From positions 1 to 64,000 of the forward strand of contig CACYQO010000015.1 of NCBI GenBank assembly GCA_902776545.1: a stretch of DNA of 64,000 nucleotides. Reading direction: 5' to 3'. The position numbers and the translations under genes were made by a program. This stretch comes from an uncultured Prevotellaceae bacterium. GTDB lineage: Bacteria > Bacteroidota > Bacteroidia > Bacteroidales > Bacteroidaceae. Shown here piece after piece: positions 44,627-52,978 of this stretch. The notes under the pieces were generated by a model. That model made no database searches, had not been told where the DNA came from, and was given only the letters and a program-made list of their open reading frames with translations. The first letter of the stretch is position 1; each line of letters opens with the position of its first letter.

Positions 44627-44670
44627 TATATACCCCCCACCTCCTCTCTCTATAGAGAGGTGGGGGTATA
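44627..44670. repeat. Large imperfect palindrome CCCCCACCTC...GAGGTGGGGG
   Basis: TATACCCCCCACCTC pairs with GAGGTGGGGGTATA around a CTCTCTATAGAGAG centre. It resembles the CCCCTCC...GGAGGGG repeats in shape, and GTGGTCTGAACCACG lies about 60 bases later. Confidence 0.75.
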
Positions 44671-44864
44671 GTAAGAGGGGCTACGAACATACCGGGATAA
44701 CCACCACCCCGCACTTCATCCAATCCATCGTGGTCTGAACCACGCGACGGTCGATGGCCATACGAAATACTTTGTCGCAATATTTCCCGGTCAATGGTCA
44801 TGACACATATATCCGTCATAGTTGTTAATATCTTTAACGCTTTTAACATAGCCCCCCTAAATTT

Positions 44865-44940
44865 GGCTCGAGCCAAAACCCCATTTAGCTCGAGCCAAAA
44901 CCCCTTTTGGTTCGAGCCAACTCCCAAATTGGCTCTAAAG
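44865..44940. repeat. Array of GGCTCGAGCC-type palindromes at 22-bp steps
   Basis: Units lie at 44865-44874 (GGCTCGAGCC), 44887-44896 (AGCTCGAGCC), 44909-44918 (GGTTCGAGCC) and a half-decayed 44931-44940 (GGCTCTAAAG). The 12-base spacers are similar (AAAACCCC with T-rich ends). Confidence 0.88.
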
Positions 44941-44959
44941 GAGTGATATAGTGGTAACG

Positions 44960-44991
44960 AACATATGTTAAATGGCTCACGAACATATGTT
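44960..44991. repeat. Two AACATATGTT palindromes 22 bp apart
   Basis: Perfect palindromes at 44960-44969 and 44982-44991 share the same 10 + 12 geometry as the other two arrays. Confidence 0.85.
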
Positions 44992-45021
44992 CATCTGAAT
45001 ATTCAGCCTTGAACCAAAGAG

Positions 45022-45420
45022 TGAACGGACATGGGCCGGAAAAAGACCGAACACACCAGACCCCGCGTCACGACTGAACGGGTATGCTCCGGAAAAAGGC
45101 GATGTCGATGGCATCAGTCCGTCCATCCTGTGAACGGGTATCGGGCGGAAAAGAATTGATACCCAAGTCCGATTGAACGGATATGGGGCGGAAAAAAGTC
45201 GCTTCCGTGCCTCCGTTTTGGAGGTGAACGGGTATCAGCCGGAAAAATGTCGTTTCAATGTCCATAATGTTCACTTTTCGTTCTTTTTCAGAATGAATAG
45301 ACATCAAAACAAGGCTTTTTCATGCCTCATTGGGGCTTTGAATAGCCCCCGGAAAGTGAACGGGTATGGGGCGGATTACGCAGCCGTGCGAAGACAGATT
45401 GCACGGATATGGAGAGCCGA
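45022..45420 (+). repeat. Dispersed degenerate repeat TGAACGGGTATGGGGCGGAAAAA
   Basis: Copies start near 45022, 45075, 45131, 45174, 45225, 45357 and (weak) 45400. The TGAACGG and CGGAAAA ends are best kept. Spacing varies from 43 to 132 bases. Confidence 0.85.
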
Positions 45421-45447
45421 GAATGCACATCTGCATCCTCGGCTCTC
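45412..45447 (-). terminator. Long hairpin after the radical SAM operon
   Basis: A 16-base stem (GAGAGCCGAGAATGCA with TGCATCCTCGGCTCTC, one mismatch) and a 4-base loop lie 19 bases after the stop of the last operon gene. No T run follows, so it may stabilise the mRNA end rather than terminate by itself. Confidence 0.6.
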
Positions 45448-45465
45448 GGTGTATATAAGTCCTAA

Positions 45466-45966
45466 TTACTGCTCTACTGCAAAATGAAGAGATTCGTATG
45501 ACTTATACTGATATATCAGCTTTAATGCTAATTCTGCAGCGATTCCATCGGCCTTCATACGTGCAGATTCAACGGTATCTGATTCTTCTATAATAAAAGA
45601 AGATTGGAATATGATATTTCCCGCATCAACATGTTTGGTCATTTGATGTAATGTGACGCCACTTTCTCGTTCTTTGTTATGGAATATTTTATCCCAGGGA
45701 TTCAGCCCTGGATATTTTGGTAGAAGCGAAGGATGTATATTAAAAGAACCTATGTGACATTGTTCAAAAATTCTCTTTGGAAGAATGTAAGGGCATCGAT
45801 ATGTAATTAATAGGTCTGGAATGGAATCATGAAAAATACGCTCTATCGCTTCTAATACATTTACACCTAATGTTGCACAATCAATCGTAAGGAGTTTGAT
45901 TGTTTTCTCTCGCTCAAGTGCCGCTCTTACAGCATTGGTTGAGGTAGTGACAAGCAAAATAAACAT
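45466..45966 (-). CDS. Formyltransferase-fold protein
   Basis: This 166-residue protein has the formyl-transfer core seen in Met-tRNA and glycinamide ribonucleotide formyltransferases: NIHPSLLPKYPGLNPW (catalytic His in the HPSLLP loop) and GVTLHQMTKHVDAGNII (with a conserved Asp). It is shorter than Fmt and lacks the C-terminal OB domain. It starts 1 base after the stop of the B12 radical SAM gene and is the last gene of the operon. I infer that it formylates the peptide, an amino sugar or another small amine. Confidence 0.75.
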   Translation of the reverse strand: MFILLVTTSTNAVRAALEREKTIKLLTIDCATLGVNVLEAIERIFHDSIPDLLITYRCPYILPKRIFEQCHIGSFNIHPSLLPKYPGLNPWDKIFHNKERESGVTLHQMTKHVDAGNIIFQSSFIIEESDTVESARMKADGIAAELALKLIYQYKSYESLHFAVEQ

Positions 45967-45967
45967 A

Positions 45968-47305
45968 TTATCTGTCTATGTAATATTTTACGTTATATTG
46001 TCTGTTATTAATTTTTTCTATGTCCTTTATTAATCTTTTAAAATCTTCATCATTCATTTTAGAGACATTAACAACCGGACATCCATCCTTCAGAAATTGT
46101 ACAGGATCAGGGATGATGCCACTCTTACAGGCTCGCTTGTAGAGCACGGAGCCAGGGAAAGAGATGATCATGTCTGCAAATAATTGATAGCGCTTGCGGT
46201 TCTGAAGATACCACTGAAGTGTAGAACGTGCAGCGTCGTAAGTTTCCTCTGAGTCACCAAAAATGACACCGGAACGTGATTTAAGACCTGCTGTTCTCAA
46301 CATTTCCAACGCGCGTTCTATCTGGCACCGAGTGATACCCTTTCTCATACTTTTCAGAACCTTGTCGTTGGCACTTTCCACTCCCACGAATACATAGCGG
46401 CAGCGAGTGATCTTCAGTATATCAACCAACTCTTGGTCGATGCTATCAATGCGCAGTTGTATAGACCAGTCGACATTGTATTTCTCCATACGTTGACAAA
46501 ACGCCCTAACCCGCTCATTATCTGTTGCGAAAAGTTCTTCTCGTAGAGCGATGTAGGAGATGTCGTAATGGCTTACCAGATAGTCTATCTCAGAGAATAT
46601 AGAGTCCAGCGAGCGCTGGCGGTATTTTGTTCCTGATGGATGGAAGCAGAACGTACAGTTATACTTGCACGAACGTCCTCCGATAACCGATACCTGAGAA
46701 TACTTCTTTCCCTCGTCGCTTAAATCAGGGTTCTGTTCAAGATATGTCTGATAGTTGAAGCCCTCATAGTCGGGAAAAGGCAGACTATCCAGATCCATTA
46801 TCTCTGACCGGGGAGGAGTCCTTTCCAAAATGCCGTTCTTGCGGAAGATGATGCCCTTGATTGTTGTTAGAGATTTGTCATCCGATAATGCTTGCAGCAG
46901 TTCTAAAGAGGTCTGTTCCCCCTCTCCAATGATACCACAGTCGGCATCGTCGAAAGCTTGCATCGTCACCTCTGGGTCGGCAGTCATAATCCCTCCTCCT
47001 ACGATGATAAACATTTGCGGGTTGATGGAACGTGCATATCGAACAATGCGTGCCAGATCCAGATACTCGCCAGACAATCCCCCTACTCCTATTACTTGAA
47101 TATCATTGGTATGGCAAAAATCGGCCAAGGCACGGTACTCATCACCAGCTACATGGTTCAGGTTTAATGTGTGAACCATGCAGACCCTTTTCTGTTTCAA
47201 AAAAGCCGAGACATATAGAATGCCCATAGGCATAACGTAGTGTCCACTTGAGCCATATACCTTGTAGCGTGGTATAACGAGTAGAATATTTATTCTCCGT
47301 TTCAT
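45968..47305 (-). CDS. B12-binding-domain radical SAM enzyme
   Basis: This 445-residue enzyme has an N-terminal cobalamin-binding-type Rossmann domain (about 1-145; GVGGLSGEYLDLARIVRY, IVGGGIMTADPEVTM) and a radical SAM core with the cluster cysteines in CKYNCTFC (Cys213, 217, 220). No DxHxxG motif is evident, which is usual for this class. Members methylate or rearrange unreactive carbons; in peptide systems they often methylate. It begins 3 bases after the M42 peptidase stop. Confidence 0.85.
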   Translation of the reverse strand: MKRRINILLVIPRYKVYGSSGHYVMPMGILYVSAFLKQKRVCMVHTLNLNHVAGDEYRALADFCHTNDIQVIGVGGLSGEYLDLARIVRYARSINPQMFIIVGGGIMTADPEVTMQAFDDADCGIIGEGEQTSLELLQALSDDKSLTTIKGIIFRKNGILERTPPRSEIMDLDSLPFPDYEGFNYQTYLEQNPDLSDEGKKYSQVSVIGGRSCKYNCTFCFHPSGTKYRQRSLDSIFSEIDYLVSHYDISYIALREELFATDNERVRAFCQRMEKYNVDWSIQLRIDSIDQELVDILKITRCRYVFVGVESANDKVLKSMRKGITRCQIERALEMLRTAGLKSRSGVIFGDSEETYDAARSTLQWYLQNRKRYQLFADMIISFPGSVLYKRACKSGIIPDPVQFLKDGCPVVNVSKMNDEDFKRLIKDIEKINNRQYNVKYYIDR

Positions 47306-47308
47306 TAT

Positions 47309-48373
47309 CTAAGATCTCTTTTCTTCCAAATGCTGCCAGGGCACAAATACTGGCTCAGGCATCTTGTCCAATCGTTTCACCAAAGCCACCACAACCTTTA
47401 CAGCAGCTTCAATATCACGAATGTCGCACATCTCGCTATGGGTATGCATATAGCGAAGCGGTAGATTGACGTTTAGGGTGGCTATGTTTCCCATGGTTCC
47501 TAACTGGGCGGCATCAGTGCCTCCAGAAAGGTTCCTGCTGACAGTTGGCTGCAGGGCGATACCTTGTTTAGCGGCTTCTTCAACGAGCATGTTCCTTAAG
47601 ACAGGATTAGAGTCGGCATTCATGTTGATACCGACACCTCCCCCCAGTTTCAGCAAACCTGTTTCTGAATGAGCGGTCGGAATATCTGTTGCATAGTCAA
47701 CATCAAGGATTATAGCAACGTCAAGCGGTTTGCGGCAGGCCTTAATGCCACGTGTACTAATCTCCTCTTGTACAGAAGATATAGCCAAAACTTCAGCGGA
47801 TAACGAACACTCTTTCAGTTCGCGTAGTGATTTCAACATCACATATAGCCCTAAGCGATCATCAAGAGCCTTCGAGACGATACGATATTCCCCTAAACGG
47901 GTAAAAGTGGCATTAAACACGACAAAATCGCCTAACCTGACCATACTTTCTGCCTCTTGACGTGATTCGGCTCCAATGTCTATCCATAAATCACGGGTTG
48001 CCATTAGAATACCTTTTTCTGTACCATTATCGTTCATCGGGTCACTTCCTACAATGCCATCAATGGGGCCTTTGTGGGTGAGTACTTTTACTTGGTGTCC
48101 GTCAAGTGACGTGGCACGCAGTCCACCTATTTTCCTAAATCGAAGAAGACCGTCATCGGTTATACAGTTCACCTGCATACCTATCTCGTCTGCATGTGCG
48201 ATGATTCCTATTTTTAATGGGCCAGGGTTGTTCCATGAGGCATACAGATTTCCAATGGCATCACCTTCACATACCATCCGGATTTTGCAGCATTCTTCTG
48301 CGACCAAGCGTTGTACGTCCCACTCATGGGCTGTCGGCCCATAGGCACTACACAATTTTTCTAACAATTCCAT
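47309..48373 (-). CDS. M42-family metallopeptidase
   Basis: This 354-residue protein starts at ATG 48373 (MELLEKLCSAYGPTAHEWD), 4 bases from the stop of the gene before it. Metal ligands and catalytic residues are visible in IAHADEIGMQV, the VQEEISTRG pair of Glu, ILDVDYATD and the late YMHTHSEMCDI. The family are zinc or cobalt aminopeptidases acting on short peptides. In this operon it may trim the leader or recycle the product. Confidence 0.88.
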   Translation of the reverse strand: MELLEKLCSAYGPTAHEWDVQRLVAEECCKIRMVCEGDAIGNLYASWNNPGPLKIGIIAHADEIGMQVNCITDDGLLRFRKIGGLRATSLDGHQVKVLTHKGPIDGIVGSDPMNDNGTEKGILMATRDLWIDIGAESRQEAESMVRLGDFVVFNATFTRLGEYRIVSKALDDRLGLYVMLKSLRELKECSLSAEVLAISSVQEEISTRGIKACRKPLDVAIILDVDYATDIPTAHSETGLLKLGGGVGINMNADSNPVLRNMLVEEAAKQGIALQPTVSRNLSGGTDAAQLGTMGNIATLNVNLPLRYMHTHSEMCDIRDIEAAVKVVVALVKRLDKMPEPVFVPWQHLEEKRS

Positions 48374-48377
48374 ATCA

Positions 48378-49676
48378 TTATTCTTTGAGTAATATCGGAT
48401 AAACATGGTTGACTGGTAATCGTTGTTCAACCTTGTAATAAATTATCTGCGCGACAAACTGACGGGTGAAATCGCAGACCACACGGCGATAAGATTCGTC
48501 ATAGCTTGCATATTGATAAAAGCATCCGCCACCACAATTCCATTTCACCTTACAGGACTGGCATTCTGCTCGTTCATATACGTCGTGAGCCTTCAGTTCA
48601 TTATAGCGGGTCATGTCAAAATGTATATGGTTGTACATATCAATCCATCCATAGCGAGTCTGGGAAAACAGATGGTCACGAGGCGAGGCAACGCAATAAC
48701 AGCCAGAAAATTGTCCGTCAGCGGTGAGGCAGAGTTCGCCTGGGCAAGCCCGTTCAAGGGGGTAAATGGTGCGCAGATAGACGAATGACGTGAGGCTGAT
48801 TTTCGCTTTTTCGGCACGACGAAGACACTGCACAAATTGTTTGGTGTAGAGATTGTAAAAACGTTCCATCTCCTGGGGGGTAGCAAATAACTGCTGTCCG
48901 GTTACCGGTTCAAACATGGCGTTTTTGACCTGATCGTATTCTTTTAACAGCCATTCAAACGTTTCTTCCATCCGCTCGACATTAGCCAGAGTTATCGTTA
49001 CATTGATTTGCACGTTGATACCACTGTCAAGCAGTCGTTTGACATTCTTTTCCACGATATCGTAATTCTTACGTTGCAGATTCTGAATGTCGCGTAAAAG
49101 CTCGAATGAAACAGAAACGTCGATATTGTGCTCCCGCAGAAAGTCAATAGAGGAATTGTCAAGTATGGAACCGTTAGTGATAATACGGTGTCGAATACGC
49201 AAATGACGCTTTATGGCTTGCTCCTCAGCATATAATATACCACTTTTCACTAATGACCAGGAGAGCATGGGTTCGCCTCCTCCCATATAGGAAATCGTAA
49301 GCGGTCGGCCAAAGGTGTCCGGCTTGGAACCAATGAAATAATCGATGGCAGCCTTTAGATGAGCCTCTTTCAGATACGACCCATTTCGACCTGCAGCTGA
49401 ATAGCAGTAGCTACATGAAAAATTGCATACGTTGTTGGGCAGGATAGTAAGCAATGTGTAGTCAGCAGGAGCTAATACTTTTTTTTGACGGTTTATCGGG
49501 GCGTAATCGGCCAGCGCACCAAACACATCAGCAAAACGACCATCAGTGAGGTAAGCTTCCAATTGACTATTTGAGGCAACGGCATAGCGGCGGGCGATGG
49601 GCGAATAGAAAATAGACAATTCTTTTTCCCACTCATAACGGTATATAGCGTATCTTTCCAACCACTCCTCGCTCAT
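48378..49676 (-). CDS. Radical SAM/SPASM peptide-modifying enzyme
   Basis: This 432-residue enzyme has an N-terminal domain of about 80 residues with a YSPIARRYAVAS core, a radical SAM barrel with CNFSCSYC (Cys84, 88, 91) followed by YSAAGRN, a GGGEPMLSW glycine motif and a C-terminal SPASM domain (ECQSCKVKWNCGGGCF) for auxiliary iron-sulphur clusters. Such enzymes make thioether or C-C links in RiPPs. It overlaps the preceding radical SAM gene by 4 bases. Confidence 0.9.
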   Translation of the reverse strand: MSEEWLERYAIYRYEWEKELSIFYSPIARRYAVASNSQLEAYLTDGRFADVFGALADYAPINRQKKVLAPADYTLLTILPNNVCNFSCSYCYSAAGRNGSYLKEAHLKAAIDYFIGSKPDTFGRPLTISYMGGGEPMLSWSLVKSGILYAEEQAIKRHLRIRHRIITNGSILDNSSIDFLREHNIDVSVSFELLRDIQNLQRKNYDIVEKNVKRLLDSGINVQINVTITLANVERMEETFEWLLKEYDQVKNAMFEPVTGQQLFATPQEMERFYNLYTKQFVQCLRRAEKAKISLTSFVYLRTIYPLERACPGELCLTADGQFSGCYCVASPRDHLFSQTRYGWIDMYNHIHFDMTRYNELKAHDVYERAECQSCKVKWNCGGGCFYQYASYDESYRRVVCDFTRQFVAQIIYYKVEQRLPVNHVYPILLKE

Positions 49677-50929
49677 CTTGTTACGTATTTTAATGTCTCA
49701 ACAATCATCTGTCTCATAAAACTGCAATAGACAGGCATTCGCTCTGCCAGTACTTTTCTTGCCAGGAGACATCCCCCACCACAGTGCCACTGGGCAATGC
49801 AGCCGCTACAGTCTTTATAGAGTAGGGCATTTTGACTCATCAGCCAGTTGTATTTGTCTTCGTCAACAATAACTCCACTGGAATCAATATGACCATATTG
49901 GAATAGGTTGTAGTGAGGTTCTTTGTCAGAAGATATACGGGAACAGGCCGACAGAATGCCGTCGGGGGTGACGACTAGTTTACCAGGACAGGCTCTGAGT
50001 TTACGACAGCCCACGCTGTTAAAAATAGTGTTACTGATTTCAATTCCGTAACATTCGCCCAACGATCTTGCCTGAAAGAAACCATTCACGAAATCCTTAT
50101 AGAATGCTGTTTGTTCTTCTATGGTCTCAAACAGTTCTCGGCTCAGTACAGCTTCAAAGGCTGCGCTCATTACTTGCGGGAAATCCTTGTGAAGCGTTTC
50201 TACCATTTCACATTGGCGGTTGACGTTCAGTGGAGTAATTGTCGACCGAAGGCCAAAAGGCAGACCGGCATTGGCTATGCGTAGTAACGTGTCTGCTACA
50301 GTGTCAAAGTGGGATCGTTGCTTATCGTGTACATCTTTTAATATGTCGAACGAAAGAACCATTTCTACTTCATGATCCTTCAGAAAGTTGATTTGGTCGT
50401 CAGTGAGTGTCGAACCATTTGTCACCAAGCCAATAGCCAAGGCGATTTCTTGCTTTATTGCTAACTTCTCTGCATAGTTGACGGCTTCCTGAAATTTGTC
50501 GAACGACAATAAGGGGTCGCCACCGCCTGAAAACACAAGCTTCAAATGCAGTCCTCTGCTTCGTTTCACGAAAAAATCTAAAACCTGATGTATCCGGGCC
50601 GTATTTAGTTCTGCTTTCGATCGTCCCAGTGCAGAGTAGCAGTAAGTACAAGAGAAATTGCAACGCTGGTTTAACAGAATGGTCATCTCGTCGATGTCAA
50701 TCGGTGAAGAACAGACCAACACAGAATCTTTGGCTCGCAACATATTCCATGCATCAACGCTTTCCTGCGTTGATAGCAACCCAAAGGCTGCTTTTTTTAT
50801 ATTCTCAGCCTCTTCGCTGCTGGTGCGGAGTGCCAATCCGGCTAATGGAGCGTATATTAGAACTTCTTCCTCTCCGATTAATTCAAAGAAGATGTTTTTT
50901 TTAGAATTTTTCCGTTTCTTGTTAGCCAT
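49673..50929 (-). CDS. Radical SAM/SPASM peptide-modifying enzyme
   Basis: This 418-residue enzyme has the same modules: an N-terminal YAPLAGLALRTS domain (about 20-55), radical SAM CNFSCTYC (Cys90, 94, 97) with YSALGRSK, GGGDPLLSF and a SPASM end (CSGCIAQWHCGGGCL). Its first 52 bases overlap the end of the channel-like gene before it. Confidence 0.9.
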   Translation of the reverse strand: MANKKRKNSKKNIFFELIGEEEVLIYAPLAGLALRTSSEEAENIKKAAFGLLSTQESVDAWNMLRAKDSVLVCSSPIDIDEMTILLNQRCNFSCTYCYSALGRSKAELNTARIHQVLDFFVKRSRGLHLKLVFSGGGDPLLSFDKFQEAVNYAEKLAIKQEIALAIGLVTNGSTLTDDQINFLKDHEVEMVLSFDILKDVHDKQRSHFDTVADTLLRIANAGLPFGLRSTITPLNVNRQCEMVETLHKDFPQVMSAAFEAVLSRELFETIEEQTAFYKDFVNGFFQARSLGECYGIEISNTIFNSVGCRKLRACPGKLVVTPDGILSACSRISSDKEPHYNLFQYGHIDSSGVIVDEDKYNWLMSQNALLYKDCSGCIAQWHCGGGCLLARKVLAERMPVYCSFMRQMIVETLKYVTR

Positions 50930-52977
50930 TCCAGAACCTCTTCTATATATTCTTTCAATCTCTTGTCGCGTTTGAGAAATGATTCGCCACCTGCTTTTCT
51001 AAGTTCATCATAGGTGAACAATTCATTAAGGCAGCCGTTATCCTCATCGTTTTCTGAACTCGGACTATTAGTTGGTATATTTCCAGCTGCAATATAAGAG
51101 CCCACGTATATTCTTTGTAGAATATCCTTTGTAATGTCTCCCAGAAGAGCATCCCTTCCTGGATCTTCTTTATTAGGTTTCTTGTCAGGATTTTCAACAA
51201 CACTCAATTCCAACTCTTGTAAGAGGATTGATAGACCTTGAGCACAACTTATATGAGTACGCCTGACGTTATTATATGGACTTGCTTCCCATCGTGCTCT
51301 TGCATCATTGGTTTCTTTTTTAAAGACTTTTTCCCAATAATTGAGGAATGACCGTTTATCGCTCTCTGTTTTTTTAAGAAAACCTTTATTTATTCCATGA
51401 AGGAAAAAAAGTTCTTGCGCTATCTCCAATCCTAATGAGAAGGAAATGTCATTATTGTGAAATCCGAAAAAGTGAATGTTACCGAAACGTTTGTTGTTAG
51501 CATGGAATCTCTGCTCTAAAGTGTAACTATTGTGGTCGAATTGTACTAAAATTGGCACGCCTTTTTTGTACACTTCTGATGGAAGATGAGTGGCAAGCAT
51601 GAAATTGTTGGTATTGTTGTCTGAGCAGATAACAATATATGGTCGTTCTTTCTCATTAGAAACTGTGTTCTTTAGATCATCCATTGTCTCTTTAGCGTAT
51701 GGACTTTGAATGTTATAGTCAATATCCATATCAAAAACTCTCCCGTTAATATTAGGATATCGCCGCAGAAATCTGTTCTGGGCTTCTTGATTTTCAGTAA
51801 ATATGCTTATCATTGTATTAGCACAATTTGAAAAATGTGCCCATTTTAAGGCGGCCTTAAGCACCTCTTGTCCCATTGCATTGAATCCCAATATATATAG
51901 GTGGAGAGGCTTCTTTTCCGAAATATTTGAAAGTCCGGGATAATTATTTTTATCGCATAGTAGTTTGTTGCCCCATACATTGGCAATGCAAAGTTCATAA
52001 TAATTGAAAGGGTAGAAATAGACATGGGAGACATCTAAATCCTTATTAAAAAAGCACATGAAATAGGCATCATCATAATATGACACATAAATGGGAAGCG
52101 GCCTTTTACGTTTTTTCATTTGAAAAGACGATCGATAGATAAGGTCTGCGATATTCGTATTGTTTATGTCACTATTCTCTATGGGTTCGTCCCCAATAAC
52201 AACTACTTGCTTGCACTTTGATAAATTGAGCTGTTTTAGGACATTGTATTTTTCTTCGTCCAATTGTTTTACATTGGAACTATTCGATGGCTTCTCGCTG
52301 GTACTATGAGAGTGTTGCCAGGGGAAATGCCATTTTTTTTTCTTTACAGGAATCCAATTGAATATATTATCTCTATAAATAATTAAATTATTGTCATCTA
52401 TTACACCCATTTTCCGTATTCGAGCCCTTGTTTTTTCGGCATCTTCAGTGGTTAAGACAAGAGTAATCCTTTTAATTCTCTTTTTTACCATTTTGTTGTG
52501 TTTACCTTTTTTTTCAAGCATGAGATGCCTCATGGCAGGCTCCAACAACTCATTAGTACCAATAATAATATTGTGGCCATGTAGATGTGAATAGCGTACT
52601 TCTCCCTTGGTATAAGAATCAACTCGGCGCTGAATGATATTTGAAATGGTAGAAATAAGAATACCACCGAAACAGACAGCTCCTGCGAGAGACACGATTA
52701 AATCGTAGATATTTCTATCCATATTTAATTTGGGATCTACATTTAATGCTTGACTAAACACACCAAACAGTTTGAAAAGTTTGTCGTTGTCTAAAGTAGG
52801 AGATAATACATAGTAAATAAGTACTAACAATACAAACACAAAGGCCACGAATAATATAAGCAGGATAATCTGACGCCCAGTTTTTTTCATAGCAAAGTCT
52901 ATCCTATTGACCTTAATGAAATGATTAATGACAAAGAGCAGAGTCAGAATAAAAAACAGAATAATTATAAATATCAT
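50878..52977 (-). CDS. CASTOR/POLLUX-like ion channel with RCK-type domains
   Basis: This 699-residue membrane protein has hydrophobic segments at about 1-21 and 35-57, a short re-entrant stretch (LFKLFGVFSQALNVDPKLN) and a third segment (about 90-117). The large soluble part begins GHNIIIGTNELLEPAMRHL, a Rossmann-like RCK start, with a second such unit at LYILGFNAMGQEVLKAAL. This layout matches plant CASTOR/POLLUX and bacterial relatives. It has a poly-Lys region near 210. Its position among radical SAM genes is unusual; I infer either export or self-protection. Confidence 0.7.
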   Translation of the reverse strand: MIFIIILFFILTLLFVINHFIKVNRIDFAMKKTGRQIILLILFVAFVFVLLVLIYYVLSPTLDNDKLFKLFGVFSQALNVDPKLNMDRNIYDLIVSLAGAVCFGGILISTISNIIQRRVDSYTKGEVRYSHLHGHNIIIGTNELLEPAMRHLMLEKKGKHNKMVKKRIKRITLVLTTEDAEKTRARIRKMGVIDDNNLIIYRDNIFNWIPVKKKKWHFPWQHSHSTSEKPSNSSNVKQLDEEKYNVLKQLNLSKCKQVVVIGDEPIENSDINNTNIADLIYRSSFQMKKRKRPLPIYVSYYDDAYFMCFFNKDLDVSHVYFYPFNYYELCIANVWGNKLLCDKNNYPGLSNISEKKPLHLYILGFNAMGQEVLKAALKWAHFSNCANTMISIFTENQEAQNRFLRRYPNINGRVFDMDIDYNIQSPYAKETMDDLKNTVSNEKERPYIVICSDNNTNNFMLATHLPSEVYKKGVPILVQFDHNSYTLEQRFHANNKRFGNIHFFGFHNNDISFSLGLEIAQELFFLHGINKGFLKKTESDKRSFLNYWEKVFKKETNDARARWEASPYNNVRRTHISCAQGLSILLQELELSVVENPDKKPNKEDPGRDALLGDITKDILQRIYVGSYIAAGNIPTNSPSSENDEDNGCLNELFTYDELRKAGGESFLKRDKRLKEYIEEVLEWLTRNGKILKKTSSLN

Positions 52978-52978
52978 A

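Larger units (their letters stand above)
44518..45465. other. Gene-free, repeat-rich stretch
   Basis: No convincing gene lies in these 948 bases. They hold the second 38-bp repeat, a large palindrome (44627-44670), two further arrays of 22-bp-spaced palindromes, a series of degenerate 23-bp repeats and a hairpin, each listed separately. An open frame on the minus strand (45068-45307) only reads through the repeats (FFRPI-V words). Confidence 0.75.

Noticed and set aside
43785..44991. CRISPR array
   Set aside because: The repeats are only 10-base palindromes with 12-base spacers, there are at most four per array, the sequence differs between arrays, and no cas gene is near.
45068..45307. A small minus-strand protein with FFRPI-V repeats
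   Set aside because: The open frame simply reads through the degenerate 23-bp DNA repeats, which continue beyond it in other frames; there is no start signal.
47309..48373. M42 enzyme as an endoglucanase
   Set aside because: M42 members were once annotated that way, but the metal ligands and context indicate an aminopeptidase.
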